Positions 7,359-15,465 of a stretch of 16,583 bases of DNA are shown here, in pieces. The notes under the pieces are model-generated. The model saw only the letters and a program-made list of their open reading frames with translations, was not told the origin of the DNA and made no database searches. Position 1 is the stretch's first letter. Every line of letters begins with the position of its first letter. The stretch comes from an uncultured Paracoccaceae bacterium (lineage in GTDB: Bacteria > Pseudomonadota > Alphaproteobacteria > Rhodobacterales > Rhodobacteraceae). The position numbers and the translations under genes were made by a program. The stretch lies in the NCBI GenBank assembly GCA_937916485.1, contig CALFSV010000203.1, forward strand, positions 1 through 16,583. The letters run 5' to 3'.

Positions 7359-8582
7359 ATGAAGTTAATGCCCCTTTTGACCGCTGTACTGGTCTCGATC
7401 GCCCTCTACTTTCTGGTGCTTGAGCGCGACGCCCTTCTCGCCTTCGCACAGGTCGAGCAGACCGAGGGCGAGGCGCGTGTTGCCACCCTTGGTGACAGCG
7501 AAGGGACCCATATCGTTTCTGTTGTCGCCGTCCATTCAGAAGCGCAGACAATTGACAGCGCCGTCGTGTTGCGCGGCCGCACCGAAGCCGCCCGGTCAGT
7601 CGAAGTTCGGGCCGAGACAAGCGGCCTCGTCATTTCAGAGCCTTTGCGCAAAGGCGCCTTTGTCGAAGCCGGCGATGTCCTGTGCGAGCTTGACCCCGGC
7701 ACCCGCGCCTCCTCCCTGGCCGAGGCCCGCGCCCGCCTGACCGAGGCGATGGCCCGGGTACCCGAGGCCGAGGCTTCGCTGGCTGAAGCGATGGCCCGCG
7801 TCCGCGAAGCCGAAATCAACGTGAATGCCGCCCGCCAGCTTAGCGAAGGTGGCTTTGCCAGCGAAACCCGCGTTGTCAGCGCCGAAGCATCTGTTGAGTC
7901 CGCCGCCGCAGGCGTCAGCCGCGCAAACTCGGGCCTGATCGCGGCGCAGGCCGGGATCGAGGCCGCCCAGGCCGCTGTCGCCAGTGCTGAGCGCGAGATT
8001 GAACGCCTGACCATCACTGCCCCGTTCCAGGGTCTTTTGGAAACCGACACCGCCGAGATCGGCTCGCTCATGCAGCCGGGCGGATTGTGCGGGACGATTG
8101 TCCAGCTTGATCCGATCAAGCTTGTCGGTTTCGTGCCCGAGGCGGACCTGGACAAGATCCAGGTTGGCGCGTTTGGGGGTGCCCGGCTTGCCACTGGTTC
8201 CGAAGTGCAGGGACGGGTGACCTTCCTGTCGCGGTCGGGCGATGAAACCACCCGCACCTTCCGCCTTGAGGTGACTGTTCCCAACCCAGACCTCTCGGTG
8301 CGCGACGGACAGACTGCCGACATCCTTGTTGCCGCAGAAGGCCGCATCGCACATCTGCTGCCCCAGTCATCGCTGACGCTTGACGATGGCGGATTGCTGG
8401 GCGTCCGGGCCGTTACGGCCGAAAATACGGCAATGTTTTATCCCGTTACCCTATTGCGCGACACGGTCGACGGGGTCTGGGTCGCTGACCTGCCCGAAAA
8501 GCTTGACGTGATCGTGACGGGGCAAGAGTACGTCATCGACGGTGTGGCCGTCGCCCCAACCTTTCAGGAGGCAAATGGATGA
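7359..8582 (+). CDS. RND efflux periplasmic adaptor (membrane fusion protein)
   Basis: Periplasmic adaptor linking an inner-membrane RND pump to an outer-membrane channel. Numbered from this start (407 residues), an N-terminal anchor helix (about 4-20) precedes a first biotinyl-lipoyl half-motif (VEVRAETSGLV, about 81-91), a long Ala/Glu/Arg-rich alpha-helical hairpin (about 115-215), the second lipoyl half (LTITAPFQGLL, about 217-227) and beta-barrel and membrane-proximal domains. The start is uncertain. An ATG at 7287 would add 24 residues, but those codons (TCA, CGT, TTA, GGA, AGA, CGA) are unlike the gene body and no ribosome-binding site precedes it; ATG 7359 follows a purine-rich AAGAAAGA stretch and opens directly on the anchor helix. 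The 3' end overlaps the permease start as ATGA, implying translational coupling. Confidence 0.9.
   Translation: MKLMPLLTAVLVSIALYFLVLERDALLAFAQVEQTEGEARVATLGDSEGTHIVSVVAVHSEAQTIDSAVVLRGRTEAARSVEVRAETSGLVISEPLRKGAFVEAGDVLCELDPGTRASSLAEARARLTEAMARVPEAEASLAEAMARVREAEINVNAARQLSEGGFASETRVVSAEASVESAAAGVSRANSGLIAAQAGIEAAQAAVASAEREIERLTITAPFQGLLETDTAEIGSLMQPGGLCGTIVQLDPIKLVGFVPEADLDKIQVGAFGGARLATGSEVQGRVTFLSRSGDETTRTFRLEVTVPNPDLSVRDGQTADILVAAEGRIAHLLPQSSLTLDDGGLLGVRAVTAENTAMFYPVTLLRDTVDGVWVADLPEKLDVIVTGQEYVIDGVAVAPTFQEANG
8566..8571 (+). promoter_or_regulatory. Strong RBS of the RND permease
   Basis: A perfect AGGAGG lies 7 bases before the ATG at 8579, inside the end of the adaptor gene. With the ATGA stop/start overlap (8579-8582) it fixes the permease start and points to coupled, roughly stoichiometric translation. 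Confidence 0.8.
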
Positions 8583-11500
8583 CCGGTATCGTTGACTGGG
8601 CCGCGTCCCGCGCGCGGATGGTAATTGCCTTTGTCGTCCTCTCGCTTGTTGCGGGGGGCGCTGCCTATGTTGGCCTCCCTAAAGAGGGAGAGCCCGACAT
8701 CGAGATCCCGGCCTTGTTCGTTTCTGTCCCGTTCGCCGGCATTTCGGCCGAGGATGCCGAGGCGCTTCTGGTCAAGCCGATGGAAAACGAGCTGAGCGAC
8801 CTAGACGGGCTCAAGACCATGTCCTCGACCGCCGCCGAAGGCTATGCCGCCGTAGCGCTCGAGTTTGAGTTCGGTTGGGACAAGACCCGCGTCATGGCCG
8901 ATGTTCGCGACGCCATGAACAACGCCGAAGGCCAGTTTCCCGCCGGTGCGGACAGCTATTCGATCAACGAGCTGAACTTTAGCGAATTTCCCATCATCAT
9001 CGTCAACCTGACTGGCGACCTGCCCGAGCGGACGTTGGTCAACGTCGCAAAGCAGCTTCAGGACCGCATTGAAGGCATCGACGCCGTCCTTGAGGCACAG
9101 TTGACCGGACAGCGCGACGAGATGCTTGAAGTGGTGATCGACCCGCTTCGCCTTGAGGCCTACAACGTTACGGCGGCTGAGCTGATCGGCGTTGTGGCCA
9201 ACAACAACCTGCTGATCGCGGCGGGTGAAGTTGAAACGGCCCAGGGGTCATTCTCGGTCAAGATCCCCTCCAGCTTTGACGAACCGCGCGACGTCTACAA
9301 CCTTCCGGTCAAGACTGAAGGCGACCGGGTCGTCACCCTTGGCGATCTGTCGACGATTGCGCTGACGTTTGAGGATCGGACCTCGACTGCCCGTTACAAT
9401 GGCGAAACGACGGTCGCTCTCCAGGTGGTCAAGCGGAAGGGCTTTAACCTTATCGACACCGCGGCACTGGTGCGCGAGGCGGTGGCTGCCGAACAGGCCT
9501 CGTGGTCGCCCGAACTTCAGGCTGCGATCACCGTTGGAACCTCCAACGACCAAAGCCGCCAGGTTGCCTCAATGGTCAGCCAGCTGGAAGGGTCGGTTCT
9601 GACCGCCATCGCGCTGGTGATGATCGTTGTTCTGGCCTCGCTTGGAACCCGGCCAGCCCTTTTGGTGGGCTTTGCCATTCCGACCTCGTTCCTGCTGTGC
9701 TTTGCCCTTCTGGCGATCATGGACATCACCATTTCGAACATCGTCATGTTCGGTCTGATCCTTGCCGTGGGCATGCTGGTCGACGGGGCCATCGTCGTCG
9801 TGGAATACGCCGACAAACGGATATCCGAAGGCACCGGCCCGATGCACGCCTATGTGGAAGCGGCCAAGCGGATGTTCTGGCCCGTCGTTTCGTCAACCGC
9901 CACGACCCTCTGTGCCTTTTTGCCGATGCTGTTCTGGCCTGGCGTGCCGGGGCAGTTCATGGGGATGCTGCCCGTGACCCTGATCTTCGTCCTCTCGGCC
10001 TCTCTGGTCGTGGCACTGGTCTATCTACCCGTTCTGGGCGGTGTCACCGGCCGGATGAGCCGCAGTTTTGAAGGTGTCTCGTCCGCGCTCAAGCGCCGCC
10101 TGCCCTGGGTCGTCCGGGCAGCCCTTGTGCCGCCGTCACTCTTTGTTGTGTTCGTAGGCGCGATGCTGACGCTGAACCCAGGCTATCTGTCGGGTGAGGC
10201 AGTGCAGACGACCGGCTTCGTCTCCTCCCTCCCCGGGATCGTCCTGTTCCTTTTTGGTGCCATGCTCGCCTCGATCACCATTGGCGCCGCCAGAATAGAG
10301 CGTAAGGCAAAAACTGTTCGCGCCGGCTACCGCCGGTCGCCCTTTGGTTGGTTGATCCACTTCCTCACCGGTAACCCGATCATGCCCCTCGTCGCGATTG
10401 GCACCGTCGGCTTCTTCGTGGTCAGCACGTTTTCCTACTTCGGCCAGAACAGTAACGGCGTCGAATTCTTCGTCGAGACCGAGCCGGAGCAGGCGATCAT
10501 CTATGTGCAGGCCCGTGGCAACCTCAGCATCACCGAAAAGGACGTTCTGGTCCGGCAGGTCGAGGACGCCGCGCTTGGCGTGCCCGGAATCCAGAGTGTG
10601 TTTGCCTTTGCCGGCGAGGGCGGTCTGAACGCCAATACCGCAGGTGCAGGCGGACCGCAGGACGCCATTGGCCAGCTTCAGATCGAGCTTGTCCCATGGG
10701 AAGACCGCCCCGCCTATTCTCGCCAGGAAGGCATACCGATTGACCAGCTGTCCGGTTCAGCCGTCTTTGCGGCGCTGAATGCCCGGATGGCCGAAATCCC
10801 CGGCATCCAGACCGAGGTTCTCGATCTGGCCCAGGGCCCGGGGGCCAGCAAGGCAATGCACCTGCAACTGTCTGGCGACAACTGGGAAGAGTTGCAGGCA
10901 GCCACCGCAACCGCCCGCGCCTACTTTGATGAGCTTCCGGGCCTAACCCTCGTCGAAGACACCCTTCCCCTGCCCGGCATCGACTGGGAGATCACCGTCG
11001 ACGTCGAAAAGGCCGGACGCTTTGGCGCCGACGTGGCGACGGTCGGGGCCATGGTCCAGCTGGTGACACGTGGCATCCTGCTTGACACCATGCGGGTCGA
11101 CACCTCGGACGAAGAGATTGAGATTAGGGTGCGTCTGCCCGAAGAGGACCGCGTTCTGTCCACCCTCGACAGTCTCCGCGTCCGCACGCCCTCTGGCCTT
11201 GTGCCCTTGTCCAACTTCATCACCCGGACCCCGGTGGCCAAACTGGCCGAGATCCAGCGGATCGACCAACAGCGTTACTTTGACGTGCTGGCCGATGTGA
11301 CACCCGATCTTGTCAAGATCACTGACACCGAGGCAGGCACCGACAGCATAATGACCGAAGAGGCCGCTCTGGCCGATCCGGCCATCGTCGCGGGGCTTGA
11401 CGATGGCACGTTGGTACGCACCCCTGTCAACGGGAATGAACGGATCGCCGTGGCGACCGAGTGGCTTGAGACCAATCCCCTGCCCGCTTCGGTCACATGG

Positions 11501-12250
11501 GAATGGACCGGCGACACCCAGGACCAGGAGGAAAGCGGCCAGTTCCTGATGACCGCCTTTGCGGGGGCGTTGGGGCTGATGTTCATCATCCTGCTGGCGC
11601 AGTTCAACTCTATCTACAACTCGGTTCTGGTGCTTCTGGCCGTGGTTCTGTCCACGACCGGCGTTCTGATCGGGATGCTGGTGATGGATCAGGCCTTCTC
11701 GATCATCATGACCGGGACGGGCATCGTGGCGCTGGCCGGGATCGTGGTGAACAACAACATCGTTCTGATCGACACCTATCAGGAATACAGCCAGTACATG
11801 CCCCGGTCCGAGGCGATCACCCGCACAGCAGAGGATCGCATCCGCCCCGTACTGTTGACCACCATCACAACGATGGCAGGCCTCGCGCCGATGATGTTTG
11901 GCCTCAGCCTCGACTTCATCGGGGGCGGCTACACCCTCGACAGCCCGACCGCCCTGTGGTGGAAGCAGCTGGCAACGGCCGTGGTCTTTGGCCTTGGCAT
12001 CGCGACGGTGCTGACCCTGATCTTCACGCCTTCGATGCTGGCGCTTCGGGTCTGGGTCACCACCTATGTCCGCTGGTTTGCCCAGCTGCTGGCCAAACTG
12101 TCCTTTGGCCGCTCTAGCCGCGCGGCACAGGACTGGGCGCTCGCCCGCGAGGCCCGCCGGATCAAGGCGCCCGAGTTCATCTGGGCCGACCCGGATGAGA
12201 TCGCCGCGGCCCCCATGCCCATCGCGCCACCCCTGCGGGCGGCCGAATAA
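8579..12250 (+). CDS. RND efflux transporter permease (AcrB/HAE-like), large form
   Basis: Inner-membrane proton-driven exporter of the resistance-nodulation-division superfamily; the substrate is unknown. TM1 is at about 13-32. The first porter domain (about 40-330) is followed by TM2-TM6 (about 335-490), including TM4 with LAVGMLVDGAIVVVE (395-409). The second porter half (about 625-985) precedes TM8-TM12 (about 990-1165), with TM10 at GIVVNNNIVLID (1054-1065). At 1223 residues it exceeds classical AcrB (1049). Part of the excess is residues about 500-600, where two further hydrophobic segments (about 511-531 and 546-570) sit between TM6 and TM7, and part is a polar C-terminal tail (about 1165-1223). 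At the AcrB Asp407/Asp408 and Lys940 positions it has Asp402/Gly403 and Asn1058. It overlaps the adaptor gene by 4 bp; no TolC-like gene is present. A metal (HME) or drug (HAE) role cannot be separated from sequence alone. Confidence 0.95.
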   Translation: MTGIVDWAASRARMVIAFVVLSLVAGGAAYVGLPKEGEPDIEIPALFVSVPFAGISAEDAEALLVKPMENELSDLDGLKTMSSTAAEGYAAVALEFEFGWDKTRVMADVRDAMNNAEGQFPAGADSYSINELNFSEFPIIIVNLTGDLPERTLVNVAKQLQDRIEGIDAVLEAQLTGQRDEMLEVVIDPLRLEAYNVTAAELIGVVANNNLLIAAGEVETAQGSFSVKIPSSFDEPRDVYNLPVKTEGDRVVTLGDLSTIALTFEDRTSTARYNGETTVALQVVKRKGFNLIDTAALVREAVAAEQASWSPELQAAITVGTSNDQSRQVASMVSQLEGSVLTAIALVMIVVLASLGTRPALLVGFAIPTSFLLCFALLAIMDITISNIVMFGLILAVGMLVDGAIVVVEYADKRISEGTGPMHAYVEAAKRMFWPVVSSTATTLCAFLPMLFWPGVPGQFMGMLPVTLIFVLSASLVVALVYLPVLGGVTGRMSRSFEGVSSALKRRLPWVVRAALVPPSLFVVFVGAMLTLNPGYLSGEAVQTTGFVSSLPGIVLFLFGAMLASITIGAARIERKAKTVRAGYRRSPFGWLIHFLTGNPIMPLVAIGTVGFFVVSTFSYFGQNSNGVEFFVETEPEQAIIYVQARGNLSITEKDVLVRQVEDAALGVPGIQSVFAFAGEGGLNANTAGAGGPQDAIGQLQIELVPWEDRPAYSRQEGIPIDQLSGSAVFAALNARMAEIPGIQTEVLDLAQGPGASKAMHLQLSGDNWEELQAATATARAYFDELPGLTLVEDTLPLPGIDWEITVDVEKAGRFGADVATVGAMVQLVTRGILLDTMRVDTSDEEIEIRVRLPEEDRVLSTLDSLRVRTPSGLVPLSNFITRTPVAKLAEIQRIDQQRYFDVLADVTPDLVKITDTEAGTDSIMTEEAALADPAIVAGLDDGTLVRTPVNGNERIAVATEWLETNPLPASVTWEWTGDTQDQEESGQFLMTAFAGALGLMFIILLAQFNSIYNSVLVLLAVVLSTTGVLIGMLVMDQAFSIIMTGTGIVALAGIVVNNNIVLIDTYQEYSQYMPRSEAITRTAEDRIRPVLLTTITTMAGLAPMMFGLSLDFIGGGYTLDSPTALWWKQLATAVVFGLGIATVLTLIFTPSMLALRVWVTTYVRWFAQLLAKLSFGRSSRAAQDWALAREARRIKAPEFIWADPDEIAAAPMPIAPPLRAAE

Positions 12251-12254
12251 TCGC

Positions 12255-13451
12255 TCAGGCTGCCTCGGGTCGGATCACGACCCGGGGCAGAACCATCAGG
12301 GCCAGCACCATGGCCGCGACCGCGCAAAAGGCGATTGCCGCCGCCATCGGCAAGGCCGTTCCGTCAAAGAACGGCGCCGTGAGCGTGATCATGATCCCCC
12401 CCGCCAGCATCTGAAGGCTCCCGCCAAGGGACGAGGCGAGCCCGGCGATATCGCCGTGATCGTCCAGTGCCATGACCATCGTCGTCGGGATGACGAGGCC
12501 AAGGCAGGCATTGCCCAAAAACAGGAAGCTGATGATGACCGGCAGGCTGCCCAGCCCCGCCAGCGTCAGCGCCAGCAAGGTGCAGCCAAACAGGGCAAAG
12601 CCCATCACCGCCACCCGCATCACCGGCACCATCCCAAAACGCCCACCCAGCGGGCCGGCCAGTTGCGACGCCCCAAAGAACCCGATCCCGTTGACTGCGA
12701 AGGCAAGGCTGAACTGCACCGGGCTCAGGCCGAAGGCGTCCGAATAGACGAAGGATGCGCTGGCGATAAAGACAAAGAAGCTGGCCATCCCAAAGCCGCC
12801 GACAAAGGTCAGGCCCATAAAGACCGGATCGGAAAAAAGCACCCTGGCGCCACGCAGCAGGGAGCGCAGGTTGACCGGCACCCGCTTGTCCCGGGGCAGC
12901 GTCTCGGGCTGGGCAAGGGCGATCAGTGCAAAGCTCAGGGCCGCAGCCACGCAAAGCACCCAGAAGATGACGCGCCAGCCGCCCAGCGCCACCAGCCCTG
13001 CCCCGGCCAGCGGGGCCAGCATCGGCGAGACAGAGATGACAAGCATGATCATCGCCATCAGCCGGGTTGCCGCCGCACCGGTATGCATGTCCCGGATGAT
13101 CGCCCGCGGGATGACCATCACCGCCGCCGCCCCGATCCCCTGAAGGAACCGGAACGCCGTCAGCCAGCCAACCGTCGGGGCCAGAGCGCAGCCGATGCTG
13201 CCCAGAATGAAGATCGCCATGCCGACATAAAGCGGCGGCTTGCGCCCGACCTGATCGGCCATCGGCCCGTAGACCAGCTGCGACACCCCAAAGGCGATGA
13301 AGTAGAGCGTGAGGGTCTGCTGCGTTGCCGCGACCGTCGTGCCAAGATCCTCGGCAATGCGCGGCAAGGCAGGCAGATACATGTCAATGGCAAAGGGGCC
13401 GACAGCCGACAAAAGGCCAAGCACAAGGGCCGTGCGGAACAACGGGGACAT
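12255..13451 (-). CDS. Bcr/CflA-family MFS multidrug exporter
   Basis: Inner-membrane proton antiporter of the major facilitator superfamily (DHA1, Bcr/CflA group); relatives export bicyclomycin, chloramphenicol, florfenicol or sulfonamides. From the chosen start it has 398 residues, the usual length, with about 12 hydrophobic segments. The family hallmark DMYLPALP is at 23-30, motif A GPMADQVGRKP at 62-72, a motif-B-like RFLQGIGAA follows, and the antiporter-type SPMLAPLAGAGLV segment lies in TM5. ATG at 13451 was preferred because its product begins immediately before TM1 and AGGA lies about 10 bases upstream; an in-frame TTG at 13499 would add 16 residues. It lies 106 bp downstream of the ABC exporter gene on the same strand, and its stop is only 4 bp from that of the RND permease, tail to tail. 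Confidence 0.92.
   Translation of the reverse strand: MSPLFRTALVLGLLSAVGPFAIDMYLPALPRIAEDLGTTVAATQQTLTLYFIAFGVSQLVYGPMADQVGRKPPLYVGMAIFILGSIGCALAPTVGWLTAFRFLQGIGAAAVMVIPRAIIRDMHTGAAATRLMAMIMLVISVSPMLAPLAGAGLVALGGWRVIFWVLCVAAALSFALIALAQPETLPRDKRVPVNLRSLLRGARVLFSDPVFMGLTFVGGFGMASFFVFIASASFVYSDAFGLSPVQFSLAFAVNGIGFFGASQLAGPLGGRFGMVPVMRVAVMGFALFGCTLLALTLAGLGSLPVIISFLFLGNACLGLVIPTTMVMALDDHGDIAGLASSLGGSLQMLAGGIMITLTAPFFDGTALPMAAAIAFCAVAAMVLALMVLPRVVIRPEAA
12261..12289 (+). terminator. 3' hairpin after the RND operon
   Basis: TGCCTCGGGTCG, a GATCA loop and CGACCCGGGGCA form a 12-bp stem starting 10 bases after the permease stop. In the plus-strand RNA every position pairs (one U-G wobble). On the minus strand the same position is an A-C mismatch, so the structure favours the RND transcript although it lies in the last codons of the MFS gene. 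There is no U-tract, so it may stabilise or pause rather than terminate intrinsically. Confidence 0.45.
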
Positions 13452-13557
13452 GTTCGGGATCCTGACAATTTGGAGATCGGCAAGTGTGCCTTTGCCCAAG
13501 TCCTAGCCCAGCGCCCTTGCCCTGTCTATCGTGCCCGCCGCGGCAGGAGGCAGCCGA
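13452..13557. other. Intergenic gap between the ABC and MFS genes
   Basis: This 106-bp non-coding gap separates two minus-strand genes. Apart from an AGGA ribosome-binding sequence near the MFS start and a weak GGCAA/TTGCC dyad, I see no clear promoter or intrinsic terminator, so cotranscription of the two genes is possible but not shown. Confidence 0.4.
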
Positions 13558-15384
13558 TCAGGCCGCCACCTGTTCCTCGGTCTCCTGACGGTGCCACAGA
13601 TGGGCGTAGCGCCCTTCTTGTTCTAGCAGGGCGTCGTGAGTGCCCTCCTCAACAATCACGCCGTCTTCCAGCACCACGATCCGGTCGGCGTCCGCGATAG
13701 TCGACAGCCGGTGGGCGATGGTGATGACGGTGCGTCCTTGCCCCATCGCCTTGAGTTCGGCCTGAATCTCGCGCTCGGTCTCGGTATCGAGCGCACTGGT
13801 CGCCTCGTCCAAAAGCAGGATCGGCGGGTTCTTGAGCAGGGTCCGGGCAATGCCCACCCGTTGCTTTTCACCGCCCGACAGTTTCAGGCCGCGTTCGCCA
13901 ACCGCCGTGTCATAGCCAAGCGGCAAGCCCATGACAAAGTCATGAATTTTGGCGGCCTTGGCCGCGGCCTCGATCTCGTCCCGGGTGGCGTCGGCGCGGC
14001 CGTAGGCGATGTTGTAAAGGATGGTGTCGTTGAACAGGACGGTATCCTGCGGCACCACCCCGATCTGGGCGTGCAGGCTTTCTTGCGTCACGTCGCGGAC
14101 ATCCTGCCCGTCAATCTTCAGGCTGCCCCCGGTCACGTCATAAAACCGGAACAACAGCCGCCCGATGGTCGACTTGCCCGACCCAGACGATCCGACGATG
14201 GCGACGGTCTGGCCTTCCTTCACGTGGATGCTGACGCCTTTCAGGATGGGACGCTCTGCATCATAGCCGAACATGACGTTGTCCAGAACGACCTCCCCGC
14301 CGCGGACGGTCAGGGGCTTGGCACCGGGTTTGTCCAGCACCTCGGCGGGTTGTTCCAACAGTTCGAACATATCGCTCATGTCGATCAGGGCCTGCCGGAT
14401 TTCGCGGTAGACGGTGCCAAGGAAATTCAGCGGCATGGTGATCTGGATCATATAGGCGTTGACCATGACGAAGTCGCCCACAGTCAGGGTGCCCGCCTGC
14501 ACCCCCATAGCGGCCAGCACCATCACGATGACAAGGCCCGAGGTGATCAGGAACGACTGACCAAAGTTCAGGAAAGCGAGGGAATAGTTCGTCTTTATTA
14601 CAGCGGCAGCATAGGCCTCCATCGCACGGTCATAGCGCTCGGCCTCGCGGGCCTCGGCGCCAAAGTATTTGACGGTTTCAAAGTTCAGCAGGCTGTCGAT
14701 GGCCTTCTGGTTGGCGTCGGTGTCCTGATCGTTCATCACCTTGCGGATCTTGACCCGCCATTCGGTCACCTTGAACGTGAACCAGACGTAGATCGAGATC
14801 GTGGCCAGCACGACCGCCAGATACCAAGCGTCGAACAGGAAAAACAGAACCCCCATGATCAGGAGGAGTTCCAAGACCAGTGGGCCGATCGAAAACAGGA
14901 TAAAGCGCAACAGGAAGTCGACGCCTTTCACCCCCCGCTCGATCACCCGGCTTAGGCCACCCGTCTTGCGGGTGATGTGATAGCGCATCGACAGGCGGTG
15001 GATGTGTGTAAAGGTTTCAAACGCCAGTTGGCGCAGCGCCCGCTGGCCGACGGGGGTAAAGATCACGTCGCGCAGCTGCTGAAAGCCGACGTTCAACAGG
15101 CGGATCACACCGTAAGCCACGGTCAGGCCGACCGCCCCCATGGCCAGCGCCATGGCCGGCACATCGGGTTCCGCCCCAAGGGTATCGACCGCCCATTTGA
15201 AGAACAACGGTGTGGTCACGGCCACAAGCTTCGCAATGACCAGCATCGCCACGGCCAGAACCACGCGTACCTTCACGCCCGTCTCGCCCTCGGGCCAGAG
15301 GTAGGGAACGACCCGGCGGATCGTCCGCCAGCCGTCTACCTTGGCATTGTTCAGATTTGCGTTGGTCTTGGGCAATCGCCGCAT
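13558..15384 (-). CDS. Atm1/HMT-type ABC exporter (fused permease-ATPase)
   Basis: 608-residue ABC half-transporter that would act as a homodimer in the inner membrane. The N-terminal transmembrane domain (about 35-335) has the Atm1-family signatures PYLWPEGE (27-34), TEWRVKIRKVMN (207-218), NFGQ (273-276) and PLNFLGTVYREIRQALIDM (318-336). In characterised Atm1 proteins this region lines a glutathione-binding cavity. The ATPase domain has Walker A GSSGSGKST (398-406), Q-loop Gln446, signature LSGGE (502-506), Walker B ILLLDE (522-527) and H-loop His558, so it looks catalytically intact. Family members export glutathione-conjugated metals or a sulfur/glutathione compound; bacterial members are linked to heavy-metal resistance. 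ATG at 15384 has GGAGG 5 bases upstream. It is 81 bp downstream of the LysM gene and upstream of the MFS gene, all on one strand. Confidence 0.95.
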   Translation of the reverse strand: MRRLPKTNANLNNAKVDGWRTIRRVVPYLWPEGETGVKVRVVLAVAMLVIAKLVAVTTPLFFKWAVDTLGAEPDVPAMALAMGAVGLTVAYGVIRLLNVGFQQLRDVIFTPVGQRALRQLAFETFTHIHRLSMRYHITRKTGGLSRVIERGVKGVDFLLRFILFSIGPLVLELLLIMGVLFFLFDAWYLAVVLATISIYVWFTFKVTEWRVKIRKVMNDQDTDANQKAIDSLLNFETVKYFGAEAREAERYDRAMEAYAAAVIKTNYSLAFLNFGQSFLITSGLVIVMVLAAMGVQAGTLTVGDFVMVNAYMIQITMPLNFLGTVYREIRQALIDMSDMFELLEQPAEVLDKPGAKPLTVRGGEVVLDNVMFGYDAERPILKGVSIHVKEGQTVAIVGSSGSGKSTIGRLLFRFYDVTGGSLKIDGQDVRDVTQESLHAQIGVVPQDTVLFNDTILYNIAYGRADATRDEIEAAAKAAKIHDFVMGLPLGYDTAVGERGLKLSGGEKQRVGIARTLLKNPPILLLDEATSALDTETEREIQAELKAMGQGRTVITIAHRLSTIADADRIVVLEDGVIVEEGTHDALLEQEGRYAHLWHRQETEEQVAA

Positions 15385-15465
15385 CAGTGCCTCCGGCCGG
15401 ACCCGGCCATTGTTTCGGCCTCCATAGGTAGGGGGCCAAGCCGGTATTGACCAGTGGGCGACGGA

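Noticed and set aside
12066..13700. A 544-codon open frame opposite the MFS gene
   Set aside because: It overlaps the RND, MFS and ABC gene ends and is a highly charged, Gln/His/Arg-rich peptide typical of the complement of membrane-protein genes.
13636..14955. A 439-codon open frame opposite the ABC exporter
   Set aside because: The minus-strand gene has every ABC motif intact; the opposite frame has no recognisable domain.
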